From Desulforamulus ruminis DSM 2154 (GTDB taxonomy: Bacteria > Bacillota > Desulfotomaculia > Desulfotomaculales > Desulfotomaculaceae): DNA of 64,000 nucleotides. The stretch covers positions 930,001 through 994,000 of the forward strand of contig NC_015589.1 of assembly GCF_000215085.1 (NCBI RefSeq), given 5' to 3'. The notes beneath the pieces were generated by a model. That model made no database searches and was not told the origin of the DNA. It saw only the letters and a list, made by a program, of their open reading frames with translations. Below are positions 18,022 to 27,262 of this stretch, in pieces; positions within the stretch are counted from its first letter, which is position 1; every line of letters begins with the position of its first letter. Both the position numbers and the translations under genes were made by a program.

Positions 18022-18073
18022 GGCTGCTGCAAAAGAACACAGTATGGTTCATTTTGCAGCAGCTCTTCTTTCT
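18022..18073 (+). terminator. Intrinsic terminator after the CAP-domain gene
   Basis: The long stem GCTGCTGCAAAA / TTTTGCAGCAGC has an inner GAAC/GTTC pairing and is followed by TCTTCTTTCT. Confidence 0.8.
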
Positions 18074-18077
18074 AAAA

Positions 18078-18203
18078 AATAGAACACGGATCTACACGGA
18101 TTAATGATTTATATTTTAAAATCCGCGCAAATCCGTATGATCCGTTCAATCCGCGTTCTATTCCTATCAGCCGATTGTTCGTTGTGTATCTGCCTGTTCT
18201 TGG
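18078..18203 (+). repeat. Dispersed repeat, copy 1 (GAACACGGAT-type termini)
   Basis: A ~126-bp non-coding element bounded by AATAGAACACGGAT and its inverted partner AATCCGCGTTCTATT. Inside are several CACGGATT/AATCCGTG words. A tail TTGTTCGTTGTGTATCTGCC lies outside the right terminus. The same element, reverse-complemented, occurs at 25066-25213, including the tail. It looks like a small non-autonomous palindromic repeat or MITE-like sequence. Confidence 0.75.
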
Positions 18204-18260
18204 TCACACTTTTAATGAAGTAGTTTTGCCACATTCCCTTACTTTTGTTATGGCCTATGG

Positions 18261-18632
18261 TTATTGCAATCTTGGGTCATTGGCTTTGCCCGGTGGTTTT
18301 TCATTCAATAATTTTAAGAGATAGGCTGCGGCTACCATTTTGGCATTGATGATGTCGGGACTTTGCTTTTCAATGACTTGTATTTGTTCTGCCAAAGTGC
18401 AGGACTCCCGGGAGCATCGAAATAATTCTTCGCTGAGCATCTTCATGCTTTCCTCCTGGCGAGCAAAGGAAATGGCGGAGGAAAGCACATCCCGCAAGAC
18501 CCGGGTTTGCACTTCCGTTTCCAATTCATTCGGCAGGGTTACAGGCAAACCCCGGTAAATATCAATCAGCGCCACCAGCAAATATTGCTCCTGGGAAGGA
18601 TTCTCAGGGTTTTCTTTATGGATATTGGCCAC
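18261..18632 (-). CDS. Hypothetical helical protein, 123 aa
   Basis: I do not recognise a family. The protein is predicted soluble and mostly helical: VALIDIYRGLPVTLPNELETEVQ, then long Glu/Arg-rich helices, ending in AAAYLLKLLNE. It may be a small spore- or cell-division-type protein, but nothing in the sequence proves it. The start is odd. The GTG at 18632 touches the AGGAGG SD directly, leaving no spacer, and no ATG/GTG/TTG follows at normal spacing. An ATC two codons later has correct spacing. The gene is flanked by repeat copy 1 on its 3' side and a terminator on its 5' side. Confidence 0.6.
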   Translation of the reverse strand: MANIHKENPENPSQEQYLLVALIDIYRGLPVTLPNELETEVQTRVLRDVLSSAISFARQEESMKMLSEELFRCSRESCTLAEQIQVIEKQSPDIINAKMVAAAYLLKLLNEKPPGKANDPRLQ

Positions 18633-18706
18633 CTCCTAAATGGGATAACTATATTTTACCATGGTTTCACCGGATGCAATCAAGGAAATTCCAGGCTGAC
18701 TGTAAG

Positions 18707-18740
18707 GCAAAAAGGAGGACGCTCAAAAGCATCCTCCTTT
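18707..18740 (-). terminator. Intrinsic terminator for the SLH-domain gene
   Basis: Read leftwards, the stem AAAGGAGGATGC / GCGTCCTCCTTT ends in a T-tract. It lies about 20 bp after the stop of the SLH gene. Confidence 0.8.
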
Positions 18741-18758
18741 GCTTGTGCATATATTTTA

Positions 18759-20153
18759 TTAGTTAACGGGTTCCGGTTCCGGGGTAGCCTGGAGGGCAGG
18801 AAGGCTTTCGGCCTGGGCTGCAGCCTCGGGCAACTGCACTTCAATGTCGGCGTTGTAATCTTTGTAATTGAAATTAAACTGAGCGGTAACCGATTGTAAG
18901 GGGAACGGCTGATTTTGGAACTGATCTGCAAAGGTTACCACTGCTGTTGCGTTGAGGGAGTCCGTCAGGTAAGTCTCTTTGTTAACCAGTATCTTTCCTG
19001 CCATACTGATTCCGGAAACCAGCTTGCTGGACTCTTCAAAGTTTTTGAGCAGTTCAGGGCTTAAATTAGCCTGGGTGGCAATGAGGTTCATGAATTGAGC
19101 CAGATCGGGAATAGTGCCGGAAAAGGCCAGTTCATAGCAGGTGTCCGCCCCCACGGTTTTTTCACCCAGCAGGCGGTAGTGGAACAGATCCTCCAGTTCC
19201 TTGGGAAGTTGCGCCATTTTGGACTGCTGCTGCATGAGTTCGATAAAGTTAGGCATGGAGCCTTCGGGCATTTTCACCCATTTTTCTTCTCCAGACAGGG
19301 GATCTTTCATCTTCATGTACATCCCGCTGGCAACCATATACTGTTCTACTTCAATGGGAGGGATGGCCTGGGGCAGTCCCTGCAGGGTCATGGTAAGCTG
19401 TTGGTGCAGGCCCTGTTCCATATTCATTTCCATGGCTACTTTCGCCTGCATGTTCATGTTCATACTGGCAGGCATTCCCTGCACCGGAACAGCCGGATTA
19501 GTCTGCATGGATACGGACATATTGCCGTCAATGCGGTTGCTGCTGACTTCAGCTTGCGCAACCTGGCTTTGGTCGGCAATCTCTTTGGCTTCCTTGGTTG
19601 TGCCAAAGGCTTTTTCCAGTAGAGCGGCTCCGGCGGAGGGAGATAAAACACTGTCTGCCTGAACCGAGGCTTCCATCACGCCGTCCTTGATCAGCCAGCT
19701 TAAAGGCCCATAGGCCCAGTGGTCGGCAGGCACAGAGGTTGACACACCGGAAGCGGGAATACCGGGTAAACCTAAAGCTCTGGCTAAGATGGAAGCGGCT
19801 TGAGCCTGGGTAATGGGTTGGTCGGGACTAATGGTATTGTCGGCGGTTCCCTTAATAATGCCTTTAGCCAAAGCGGCCTTTAACGCATCCGCATATTGAG
19901 CATCTGCAGGCATATCCTGGGGAAGAGTCACCGTGCCGCTGGGAACCGGTATCTCCGCAGCCTGCACCAGCATGGATACGTATTCTGCACGGGTCAAGTT
20001 TTCACCGGGTTGGGATAATCCCTTTAAAAGAGATTCCTGCATCTCCCCGGCAAAGGCTGTGGAAGTGAGCAAGGTCAGTAGCAGACAAACAGACAATGTG
20101 GTAATAATTTTCTTCTTAATCAACGAAATAAAAACCCCCTTTTTTAATATCAT
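18759..20153 (-). CDS. S-layer-homology (SLH) protein with LppX/DUF6612-like lipid- or ligand-binding region
   Basis: An exported wall-associated protein of about 464 aa. A signal peptide (KKKIITTLSVCLLLTLLTSTAFA) is followed by at least two SLH units (LTRAEYVSMLVQAAEI; ISPDQPITQAQAASILARALGLP) that anchor proteins to cell-wall polymers. From about residue 215 a beta-rich domain follows with MNMQAKVAMEMNME, YMVASGMYMKMKD and EKWVKMPEGS, resembling DUF6612/LppX-type outer-face proteins. ATG 20153 with AAGGAG is my choice; TTG 20123 would also give a clean signal peptide. The ligand is unknown. Confidence 0.8.
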   Translation of the reverse strand: MILKKGVFISLIKKKIITTLSVCLLLTLLTSTAFAGEMQESLLKGLSQPGENLTRAEYVSMLVQAAEIPVPSGTVTLPQDMPADAQYADALKAALAKGIIKGTADNTISPDQPITQAQAASILARALGLPGIPASGVSTSVPADHWAYGPLSWLIKDGVMEASVQADSVLSPSAGAALLEKAFGTTKEAKEIADQSQVAQAEVSSNRIDGNMSVSMQTNPAVPVQGMPASMNMNMQAKVAMEMNMEQGLHQQLTMTLQGLPQAIPPIEVEQYMVASGMYMKMKDPLSGEEKWVKMPEGSMPNFIELMQQQSKMAQLPKELEDLFHYRLLGEKTVGADTCYELAFSGTIPDLAQFMNLIATQANLSPELLKNFEESSKLVSGISMAGKILVNKETYLTDSLNATAVVTFADQFQNQPFPLQSVTAQFNFNYKDYNADIEVQLPEAAAQAESLPALQATPEPEPVN

Positions 20154-20326
20154 GCCGAACTCCTTCATACTTAGGAAGAGTTTAAGAAAAACATCCCCCT
20201 ATAATTTTAAGACGAAATAATTTAGAAGAAAGTAACAGAGAAATTAAAAGTTTTTATGTAAAAATAGTTAAAAGATTTTTAAACCAGGAAATAATAAAAT
20301 AAAAATACTCTCGAGGGGGATTTATA

Positions 20327-20719
20327 TTGACGCTACCTCAAGGCCAGCGGGCCATATTAGCTTATTTTCCTTCCAGCACCCGGGCTGAGTCTGCGGTGAA
20401 GGAATTAAAAACCATGGGCGTTCGCGAGGTGAGGATTGACAGAATCTCCAAATTTGGTCAAACTACCAATTCCGAGCGGAACAATCCCATCAATGACGCA
20501 GAGACACTAACGGGGCTAACCCTGTTCAGTGCCGATACCAGCCGGTTTCTTGATAACGACGCCAGGGTTTTAATGGCTGCGGACCCTTCGGTCAGCGGCA
20601 TGGCGGCGGATGATTACGGCACCGCCGGCGGGAAGTCTTTTTTAGTGACCGTGGTAACCCGTGAAGAAATGGGGGATAAGGCTGCTGAGGTGCTGAAAAA
20701 ATATGGTGGTTCCTTATAG
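20327..20719 (+). CDS. Small protein, general-stress (YflT-like) type, 130 aa
   Basis: The N-terminus RAILAYFPSSTRAESAVKELKTMGVREVRIDRIS resembles the ferredoxin-like fold of YflT/heat-induced stress proteins. Those bring a strand-helix-strand unit and lack known catalytic residues. A second half (SFLVTVVTREEMGDKAAEVLKKYGG) repeats the pattern. It starts at TTG 20327 after GAGGGGG. It lies 77 bp before the next gene with no terminator between, so co-transcription is likely. The family call is tentative. Confidence 0.6.
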   Translation: MTLPQGQRAILAYFPSSTRAESAVKELKTMGVREVRIDRISKFGQTTNSERNNPINDAETLTGLTLFSADTSRFLDNDARVLMAADPSVSGMAADDYGTAGGKSFLVTVVTREEMGDKAAEVLKKYGGSL

Positions 20720-20796
20720 TCCGGTGTTCACAGGGATTGAACTCTGCGGGATTTGGTTACACTGGCGGTGAAAGGTTTTCCTGGGAGGAAGGTTTA

Positions 20797-21726
20797 ATGA
20801 AAAGAGTTGTCAGCGTAAGTCTTGGTTCATCCAAACGGGATCATTCGGTTCAGGTGGAAATTTTGGGAGAACGCTTTGAAATCAGCCGTTTGGGTACGGA
20901 CGGAGATATAAATAAAGCCGTCAAAATATTGCAGGAACTGGATGGAACGATAGACGCCATTGGCTTGGGAGGCATTGACATTTATCTTTATGCAGGTCGT
21001 CAGCGGTATGTGATTCAGGACGGTCTGCGTTTAATGAAGGCCGTGCAAAAAACTCCGGTGGTGGATGGCAGTGGTTTGAAAAATACCTTGGAAAGACAGA
21101 CAATCCATTATCTGGCTCAGCAGGGGATGTTAAAGAACGGCTGCAAGGTATTAATGGCCAGTGCCATGGACCGGTTTGGTATGGCGGAGGCACTGGAACG
21201 ATTAGGCTGTCAATTGATTTTGGGTGACCTGATGTTTTCGCTGGGAGTGCGGATTCCTATTTACTCCCTGGAAAGGCTTCAGAGTATTGCAGCCAAATTA
21301 ATGCCGCTGGTATCACGCCTTCCTTTCCATATGTTTTATCCCACCGGCGTACAACAGGAGGAGCCATTGTCCAAAGGAGACAAATATGCCGGTTATTACC
21401 TTGGAGCGGAGGTTGTAGCCGGAGATTATCACTTAATTCGCAAGTATTTACCTGAAAAGTTAGCGGGTCAGATGATTATTACCAATACCACCACCGCCGC
21501 CGATGTTGAACTGCTCAAGGAGCGTGGAGCCGGTTCCCTGGTGACTACGACACCGGAATTTCAGGGCCGTACCTTTGGAACCAACGTGATGGAAGCTGTT
21601 TTTCTAGCCTTACTGGAGAAAAACTGGTCCGAAGTAACCGCCGAAGAATATGACCGGATGCTGCAAAAGTTAAACTGGTGTCCCAGAGTGGTCCGGTTTC
21701 AACAGGAGACCCAGCAAGCCTTATAA
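20797..21726 (+). CDS. Conserved protein of Peptococcaceae often named quinate 5-dehydrogenase
   Basis: A 309-aa soluble protein beginning MKRVVSVSLGSSKRDHSVQV. A Gly-rich stretch (IDAIGLGGIDIYLYAGRQRY) and a possible nucleotide-binding turn in the C-terminal third (NTTTAADVELLKERGAGSLVTTTP) follow. I recall similar clostridial proteins annotated as quinate 5-dehydrogenase, but I see no clear shikimate-dehydrogenase NADP motif, so I would not assign that activity. ATG 20797 has a strong GGGAGGAAGG SD. A bidirectional hairpin terminator follows. Confidence 0.65.
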   Translation: MKRVVSVSLGSSKRDHSVQVEILGERFEISRLGTDGDINKAVKILQELDGTIDAIGLGGIDIYLYAGRQRYVIQDGLRLMKAVQKTPVVDGSGLKNTLERQTIHYLAQQGMLKNGCKVLMASAMDRFGMAEALERLGCQLILGDLMFSLGVRIPIYSLERLQSIAAKLMPLVSRLPFHMFYPTGVQQEEPLSKGDKYAGYYLGAEVVAGDYHLIRKYLPEKLAGQMIITNTTTAADVELLKERGAGSLVTTTPEFQGRTFGTNVMEAVFLALLEKNWSEVTAEEYDRMLQKLNWCPRVVRFQQETQQAL

Positions 21727-21759
21727 AAAATGCGCAAAATTTAAAAGTAGGCAGGAGAA

Positions 21760-21802
21760 ACCCCGGTGCATTCCGTCATATTAATGCACCGGGGTTTAAC
21801 GT
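21760..21802 (+). terminator. Strong hairpin terminator
   Basis: AAACCCCGGTGCATT pairs with AATGCACCGGGGTTT around a short loop. It lies about 35 bp after the preceding stop codon and is able to act on either strand. Confidence 0.75.
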
Positions 21803-21833
21803 CGTTCGGCCTCTCGCCTTGCGGGTCATACTC

Positions 21834-21932
21834 ATGGGTCCTGTTGTTAGACTTACGGGTACTGCTTGCGTGTCTTGTAAAGATATACAGGACCTGAGAG
21901 AAAAACAGGATAAGTCTAGCAACAGGACCCAT
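21834..21932. repeat. Large imperfect palindrome (22-bp arms)
   Basis: Arms at 21834-21855 (ATGGGTCCTGTTGTTAGACT...) and 21911-21932 are inverted repeats differing at one base and separated by ~55 bp. The spacer contains a further CAGGACC/GTCTTG pairing. No coding function is seen. Words are shared with the 818-926 gap, hinting at a small repeat family. Confidence 0.7.
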
Positions 21933-21984
21933 AAGGAAAACAGAATAAGGCTAACAGCTAGACCCCAAAGGAATACCCGTTAGG

Positions 21985-22914
21985 CTACAATCCCATGGCC
22001 CTGTACATATTCGCATCAACGCAGTTATCCGGAGGTAACCCGTTGGCCTGGCGAAACTTCTTAGTGGCTGTTTCCAGCCCGCCGCCAAAAATGCCGTCCA
22101 GTTCGGCTTGATAATAACCCAGCCTTTTCAGGGTTCGCTGCACCTCATATACCTCAGATCCCCTGTCGCCCCGGACCAGCTTGGGCAGGCTTCGACCGGG
22201 AACTCCGGTGGGATTGCCGATAATGTAGACGGGAGTTCCTTCGGATACCCAGGGATAGAGCTCTTCCACACTGGAGTTATGCATGCGGATACAGCCATGG
22301 CTGGCGTAGCTTCCGATAGAAAAGGGCTTATTGGTGCCGTGAATACCGTAGGACCCCCAGGGTACATTTAAGCCGATCCACCGGGTGCCAAAACCGGTTC
22401 CCCAGTTCCGGGCTTTATTATACACCCGCCAGCTTCCTACCGGTGAGGGGGTGGAAGGCTTACCACAGGCAACGTTGAATTGTTTGTAGGGTTTACCGTC
22501 CGATAGGACCGTGAGTTTTCTTTTGGTGGTATCAATAATAATCGCTATCTCGCCGGTGGGTGGAGGAACCTTTTCCGATTTGGTTACAGGGGCCTCAATT
22601 TGCAAGGCCAAAGTATGCCAGGTTTTCCAGTCAACCACACCGTCCGCCTTTAATTGATGTTCCTGTTGGAAACGTATTACGGCAGCATGGGTTTGGGCGC
22701 CATAAAAACCGCTGATAGGCCCGTTGTAATAATGAAGAGCTTGTAATTCTTTTTGTAAATGAATCACATCTTCTCCCTGCATCAAGGGTGCTGACAGGGT
22801 AAGGGTGCGGTCCACGTCCTCATTGGTGGGGCAATAGGCCCCGCAGGGTGTTGCCCATAAAAAGAGGAGTGCAGTGAAAAAAAACCATGTTCGCAAAAGG
22901 CCATAAAAAGTCAT
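21985..22914 (-). CDS. L,D-transpeptidase (YkuD) flanked by two peptidoglycan-binding domains
   Basis: A secreted enzyme that forms 3-3 peptide cross-links in peptidoglycan, often in spore or stress walls. From ATG 22914 (SD GGGAGGGAATTT) the 309-aa protein has a signal peptide (LLRTWFFFTALLFLWATPCGA). A PG_binding_1 domain (LQKELQALHYYNGPISGFYG) follows. The YkuD domain has IHGTN and the catalytic SHGCIRM (Cys ~208). A second PG_binding_1 domain (VQRTLKRLGYYQAELDGIFG) ends it. A longer in-frame start 138 bases upstream would hide the signal peptide, so I reject it. Confidence 0.92.
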   Translation of the reverse strand: MTFYGLLRTWFFFTALLFLWATPCGAYCPTNEDVDRTLTLSAPLMQGEDVIHLQKELQALHYYNGPISGFYGAQTHAAVIRFQQEHQLKADGVVDWKTWHTLALQIEAPVTKSEKVPPPTGEIAIIIDTTKRKLTVLSDGKPYKQFNVACGKPSTPSPVGSWRVYNKARNWGTGFGTRWIGLNVPWGSYGIHGTNKPFSIGSYASHGCIRMHNSSVEELYPWVSEGTPVYIIGNPTGVPGRSLPKLVRGDRGSEVYEVQRTLKRLGYYQAELDGIFGGGLETATKKFRQANGLPPDNCVDANMYRAMGL

Positions 22915-23255
22915 AAATTCCCTCCCGCAGGCAGTCTCTCCATCTTTTATTAAGATGAAAGTAGCAAAGTAACACGGATTGCTGGATTCCTTGTATAAAA
23001 TTTGGCCTAAACCTGACTTTCTTTTATGAACATGTGACGAATGCGTGCACAATTTTTATATTTACCCAGTGAAAAGTTCTTATGCTGCTAAATAGAATAT
23101 TTAGCAAAAAGGAGGCAGGTAATTTTTGTAAAATACGACAAATGCCAAGGTTTTTTCCATAATTTAACCTTCTCCCTGTAACAAAAGGCCAAAATGTTAC
23201 GTCAAAATAAGTAGAAGTTTTTCTGAGTATGTAATTTTCTGAAAGGAAGGTCGAG
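22915..23255. other. Divergent promoter region between two cell-wall genes
   Basis: The 341-bp AT-rich stretch separates the L,D-transpeptidase from the amidase. It holds an inverted repeat GTAAC-N13-GTTAC (23178-23200), which could be an operator. An AT-rich hairpin (CTAAATAGAATATTTAG, near 23088-23104) and the amidase SD (GAAAGGAAGG) are also present. No RNA gene is recognised. Confidence 0.45.
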
Positions 23256-25031
23256 ATGTTATCAGATTTTTTTGGTAACCGGGTCGTTCGTTATGCCATT
23301 CTGGTAGGGCTTGGCCTGGGCTTATTAGTAAATCCGATGATGGATGGTAAACAGGCCGAAGCGGCTCAAGTAGCTACGGCCAGTGTGGACAAGCTTAACC
23401 TGAGAAGCGGCCCGGGCACCCAAAATGGCTTGGTGGGACAGGTCAACAAAGGAGAGCAGTTGGCTGTCCTAAGCAAAAGTGGTGACTGGTATCAAGTCCA
23501 GGTGGCCGGCAAGACTGCCTGGGTGGCTGGTTGGTTGGTTAAAGTACAGGAAGTAACCACTCCCTCCAGGGGAGCGGTTGGTACCGCAGGTAAAACGGTA
23601 GCTGTGGTGAATACCGGGCTTTTGAACGTACGCAGCGGTCCCGGAACCGGCTACGGGCTGGTGGGTACCTTGAAACAAGGAACTTCCTTGACCATTCTTG
23701 AGCAAAGTGGGGATTGGCGCAAGATACAGTCCGGAAATACCACCGGATGGGTTGCCAGTTGGCTGATCACCACTCCCACTACCACGACTCCGGCGGCCTC
23801 TGAAACGGCAGCGGGGGGAGGTCAGTTGGCGGTGGTCAATGTTGACAACTTAAATTTAAGAAGCGGGCCCGGAACCCAGCACAGCGTAGCCGGCCAGGTC
23901 AGCAGGGGTGTAAGTCTGCCGGTTGTCAGCCGCTCCGGGGACTGGGTCCAGGTTCGGCAAAACAATGGTTCCACAGCCTGGGTGGCCGGCTGGATGGTTT
24001 CCACAGTGAATCAACCTGAACCGGCCCAACCCCCCTCCAGTGAACAAAATGGCTGGCTGCCTACGGAGTCGGAAACCCGGCCCGGCCAGAACGACACCCC
24101 GGGAACGGCGGAATACGTACCGGAGGCCAAAGTAGTGGCGGTTCAGGTCTCGGAAAAAGATGACCACACTTATATCAACATCACCAGTGATCATCAACTT
24201 GAATATAACACCTTTACGTTATCCAATCCCTTCCGCTATGTGGTTAATTTAAAGGATGTCCATTGGGATCAAATTCCGGAAACCCTGAAGGAAAGTACGG
24301 CGCTGGTGGATAAAGTCCGTACCGGTGTTTTCAGCCAGGATCCTTATATTGCCCGGCTGGTGCTGGACCTTAAGCAGGGGGCCAAAGTCAAAGTCAGTTT
24401 ATCTGCGGATAAGCAAACTTTAACGCTGGATATCAGTAAGATCTCCTACAGTGACGGACTTCAGGGCAAAACCGTGTTCCTGGATGCCGGACACGGGGGT
24501 TCTGATCCCGGGGCTTCGGGAGCCAGCGGACTGAGGGAAAAGGATGTGAACCTGAAAATTACGTTGAAAGTGGCGGAACTTTTAAAGCAGCAAGGAGCCA
24601 ATGTGGTTTTCAGCCGTTCCAATGATATCTTTGTTGATCTTTATGAGCGTACCCGGATGGCCAATGAACAGAGTGCGGATATCTTTGTAAGTATCCACAG
24701 CAATGCCAGCACCAACCCGGCCACCGCAGGGACATCCACTTATTTTTATGCGCCCACGTCCAATACGGCCTTATACGAGCAGTACAACGACCGTAAGCGT
24801 TTAGCGGATGATGTTCAGAAGGAACTGACGGCAGCCCTGGGGCGCCGGAATATCGGTGTCCTGCAGGCCAATTTCGCTGTTTTGCGCACCAGTGTAATGC
24901 CCAGCATTTTAGTTGAAACGGCTTTTCTATCCAACAGTGAAGAAGAAGCTTTGCTGGGAAGCGATGATTTCCAGCAGCGGACGGCAGAGGCCATTACCAA
25001 AGGAATCAGCGCCTATTTTAGTGGAAAATAA
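23256..25031 (+). CDS. N-acetylmuramoyl-L-alanine amidase with three SH3 domains and an AMIN domain
   Basis: An exported peptidoglycan hydrolase that cuts the amide bond between MurNAc and L-Ala. The 591-aa protein has a signal peptide (to about residue 37, AEAA). Three bacterial SH3 repeats each carry LNLRSGPGT or LNVRSGPGT, near residues 48, 124 and 199. A Pro-rich linker and an AMIN-like beta domain (~290-395) follow. The Amidase_3 domain shows GHGGSDPGASG, REKDVN, SIHSNA and LVETAFLSN, which hold the zinc ligands and catalytic Glu. Domain order and length are normal for clostridial germination/sporulation or vegetative amidases. Confidence 0.93.
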   Translation: MLSDFFGNRVVRYAILVGLGLGLLVNPMMDGKQAEAAQVATASVDKLNLRSGPGTQNGLVGQVNKGEQLAVLSKSGDWYQVQVAGKTAWVAGWLVKVQEVTTPSRGAVGTAGKTVAVVNTGLLNVRSGPGTGYGLVGTLKQGTSLTILEQSGDWRKIQSGNTTGWVASWLITTPTTTTPAASETAAGGGQLAVVNVDNLNLRSGPGTQHSVAGQVSRGVSLPVVSRSGDWVQVRQNNGSTAWVAGWMVSTVNQPEPAQPPSSEQNGWLPTESETRPGQNDTPGTAEYVPEAKVVAVQVSEKDDHTYINITSDHQLEYNTFTLSNPFRYVVNLKDVHWDQIPETLKESTALVDKVRTGVFSQDPYIARLVLDLKQGAKVKVSLSADKQTLTLDISKISYSDGLQGKTVFLDAGHGGSDPGASGASGLREKDVNLKITLKVAELLKQQGANVVFSRSNDIFVDLYERTRMANEQSADIFVSIHSNASTNPATAGTSTYFYAPTSNTALYEQYNDRKRLADDVQKELTAALGRRNIGVLQANFAVLRTSVMPSILVETAFLSNSEEEALLGSDDFQQRTAEAITKGISAYFSGK

Positions 25032-25065
25032 AAACATGGAATGTATCACCTAAATTAAAAGCGTA

Positions 25066-25213
25066 CCAAAGAACAGTCAGATAACACAACGAACAACCGG
25101 TTAATAAGAATAGAACACGGATTGAACGATCATACGGATTTGCGCGGATTTTAAATAAATTAAAAGCCCGTGAAAATCCGTGGAAGTCTGTAAAATCCGT
25201 GTTCTATATTTTT
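25066..25213 (-). repeat. Dispersed repeat, copy 2 (inverted relative to copy 1)
   Basis: The reverse complement closely matches 18078-18203. It has the tail GATAACACAACGAACAA, the terminus AATAGAACACGGATT, the inner CATACGGATTTGCGCGGATTTTA and the far terminus AAATCCGTGTTCTATA. It is about 20 bp longer because of an extra ATCCGTGGAAGTCTG unit. Confidence 0.75.
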
Positions 25214-25401
25214 TAAAAGGGGCTAGGCAAAAAAACTTTCTGGACTCTTTTTGCATCACCCCCTTGTTTTGTATACAGAAAGGATCGTGTATAAAAAAGT
25301 CGAATAAATTCCAGCTTAAAAGGAGGAAGAATTTCCAAAATAGGAGAAACTAATGAAAATCCTGTGATGTTATAAACCAATGACAATAGGGGGTTTGCCC
25401 T
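25214..25401 (+). other. Leader region of the glutamate mutase operon, with terminator-like hairpin
   Basis: A hairpin at about 25216-25268 pairs AAGGGG with CCCCCTT outside and GCAAAAA with TTTTTGC inside. It may end amidase transcripts. Downstream, AGGAGGAAG (25321) and TAGGAG precede a four-codon mini-ORF (ATGAAAATCCTGTGA, 25352-25366). I looked for a cobalamin riboswitch and saw none. Confidence 0.4.
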
Positions 25402-25836
25402 TTGGCGGAAAATGATAGGCAGCTAACGCTGGTTTTGGGAGTAATTGGTGCGGATGTTCATGCGGTGGGCAACCGTATTCTGGAATACGCCCTGACGGAG
25501 GCGGGTTTTAAGGTGATCAATATCGGAGTCATGGCCTCCCAGGAGGAGTTTATCAATGCGGCTCTGGAAACCGACGCCGATGCCATCCTGGTATCCTCCC
25601 TGTACGGTCATGGGGAAATCGACTGCCGGGGGCTGCGGGGGAAAGCCGTGGAGGCGGGCATTGGCCATATTAAATTGTATGTGGGTGGCAATCTGGTGGT
25701 GGGGAAACAGGAATGGAGCGAAGTGGAGAAAAAGTTCGTCAACATGGGTTTTGACCGGGCCTATCCTCCCGGAACCATGCCCCAGGAGGCCATCGACGAT
25801 ATTTTAAGGGATTTTGGTTTTACCCAAAAATGCTAG
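25402..25836 (+). CDS. glmS: Glutamate mutase sigma (S) subunit, B12-binding
   Basis: The small cobalamin-binding component of adenosylcobalamin-dependent glutamate mutase, which converts L-glutamate to (2S,3S)-3-methylaspartate. The base-off/His-on motif DxHxxG is D18-H20-G23 ([12 protein letters not shown]). [10 protein letters not shown] and [10 protein letters not shown] complete the Rossmann-like B12 domain. The 144-aa length is typical. It starts at TTG 25402 after ATAGGGGG. The operon order S-L-E-Mal follows the classic clostridial arrangement. The cofactor can be made by the B12 operon in the same window. Confidence 0.95.
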   Translation: MAENDRQLTLVLGVIGADVHAVGNRILEYALTEAGFKVINIGVMASQEEFINAALETDADAILVSSLYGHGEIDCRGLRGKAVEAGIGHIKLYVGGNLVVGKQEWSEVEKKFVNMGFDRAYPPGTMPQEAIDDILRDFGFTQKC

Positions 25837-25847
25837 GGGGAACCGGT

Positions 25848-27257
25848 ATGGAACTGGCCCTGCTCATTGATTTTGGCAGTACCTATACGAAGGTTACGGC
25901 GGTGGATGTGGAGGCGGAGGAAATTTTAGCCACCGCCAAAGGCGTGACCACTGTGGAAAGCAATATCCTGGAGGGTTTACAGCAAGCTTTGGAGGAGATA
26001 AAGCCCTGCTTCGGGGGAAAACTTCCGGAATTTCAGCATCGTTTGGCCTGCAGCAGTGCTGCCGGTGGTTTGCGCATGGTGGCCGTTGGACTGGTAAAGG
26101 AACTGACGGTGGAGGCGGCCCGGCAGGCTGCTTTGGGGGCCGGGGCCAGAGTTTTAGGCGTTTTTGCCCACCAACTCACCCGGGCAGAGACCGAGCAAAT
26201 CGACCATGCCGGTCCGGATATTATTCTTTTAGCCGGAGGGACCGACGGCGGCAACAAGGAAACCATCCTGCACAACGCCCGTATGCTGGCCCAGACCAAA
26301 GGAGGCAAGACCGTCATTGTGGCCGGGAATAAATCGGCTGCGGAAGAAGCCCGGGAAATTTTGCTGCAGGCGGGGAAGGATGCGGTGATTACGGAAAATG
26401 TGCTTCCGGAACTGAACCGGCTCAATGTGCAGCCCGCTAGAACGGCTATTCGGGGTACTTTTTTGGAAAAAATTGTGGAGGCCAAGGGTTGGCGAAGGGC
26501 TGAAAGTTATATCCAGGGTGTGTTAATGCCCACTCCGGCGGCGGTACTCAATGCTGCCCAACTGTTGGCCCGGGGGACGGATGATGAACCGGGCTGGGGG
26601 GATCTGGTGATGGTGGATATCGGCGGAGCCACCACCGATGTTTATTCCATGTCCGAGGGACTGCCAAGCAAGTCCGGTGTTACTTATAAAGGATTGCCGG
26701 AGCCTTATGCCAAGCGCACGGTAGAGGGGGATTTGGGCATGCGGGTCAGCGCCCGCTCCCTGCTGGAATCCGTCGGACTGCGCAGACTGGCAGGTTATAC
26801 GGGTTTCCCGGAAGAAAAAATTCTTTCCTACATAGAATTTGTTCATCAGCATACCGATGCGCTGCCATCCGGCGATGAACAGTGGCAAATGGATACAGCC
26901 ATGGCCCGGCTGGCTACCGAACTGGCCGTGGAAAGACATGCCGGAACCCTGGAGACCTTATGGACACCCATGGGAGCAGTCAATGTTCAGCATGGCAAAG
27001 ATTTAACCCAGGTACCCTACCTGGTTGGCACCGGTGGGGTGATTGTAAATCATCCCGCACCGGGAGCGATTTTAAAGGGAGCCTTTTTTAAACCGGAACA
27101 GCCTACCTTTTTGCGCCCGCAAGGGCCAAAGATGATGCTGGATAAAAAATATATTTTGGCGGCTGCCGGGCTTTTGGCGGAAATAAAGCCCGGGGCTGCC
27201 CTGCGTATGGTCAAGAAGTATTTAGTAGAAGTCAGTGATGAAGCAAAAAGGAGTTGA
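25848..27257 (+). CDS. glmL: Glutamate mutase-associated MutL/GlmL protein
   Basis: An ASKHA-fold ATPase-like protein encoded between the two mutase subunits; proposed to reactivate or chaperone the enzyme. The N-terminus [16 protein letters not shown] is a phosphate-binding loop. [28 protein letters not shown] and GTGGVIV provide the other actin-like nucleotide motifs. ATG 25848 with AGGGGGAACC is chosen; an ATG at 25830 overlaps the glmS stop but adds only six unconserved residues. It ends overlapping or abutting glmE. The protein is 469 aa. Confidence 0.92.
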   Translation: MELALLIDFGSTYTKVTAVDVEAEEILATAKGVTTVESNILEGLQQALEEIKPCFGGKLPEFQHRLACSSAAGGLRMVAVGLVKELTVEAARQAALGAGARVLGVFAHQLTRAETEQIDHAGPDIILLAGGTDGGNKETILHNARMLAQTKGGKTVIVAGNKSAAEEAREILLQAGKDAVITENVLPELNRLNVQPARTAIRGTFLEKIVEAKGWRRAESYIQGVLMPTPAAVLNAAQLLARGTDDEPGWGDLVMVDIGGATTDVYSMSEGLPSKSGVTYKGLPEPYAKRTVEGDLGMRVSARSLLESVGLRRLAGYTGFPEEKILSYIEFVHQHTDALPSGDEQWQMDTAMARLATELAVERHAGTLETLWTPMGAVNVQHGKDLTQVPYLVGTGGVIVNHPAPGAILKGAFFKPEQPTFLRPQGPKMMLDKKYILAAAGLLAEIKPGAALRMVKKYLVEVSDEAKRS

Positions 27258-27262
27258 ATCAC

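Noticed and set aside
25214-25401. Cobalamin riboswitch before glutamate mutase
   Set aside because: Expected on metabolic grounds, but no B12-box-like sequence or suitable fold was visible by eye.
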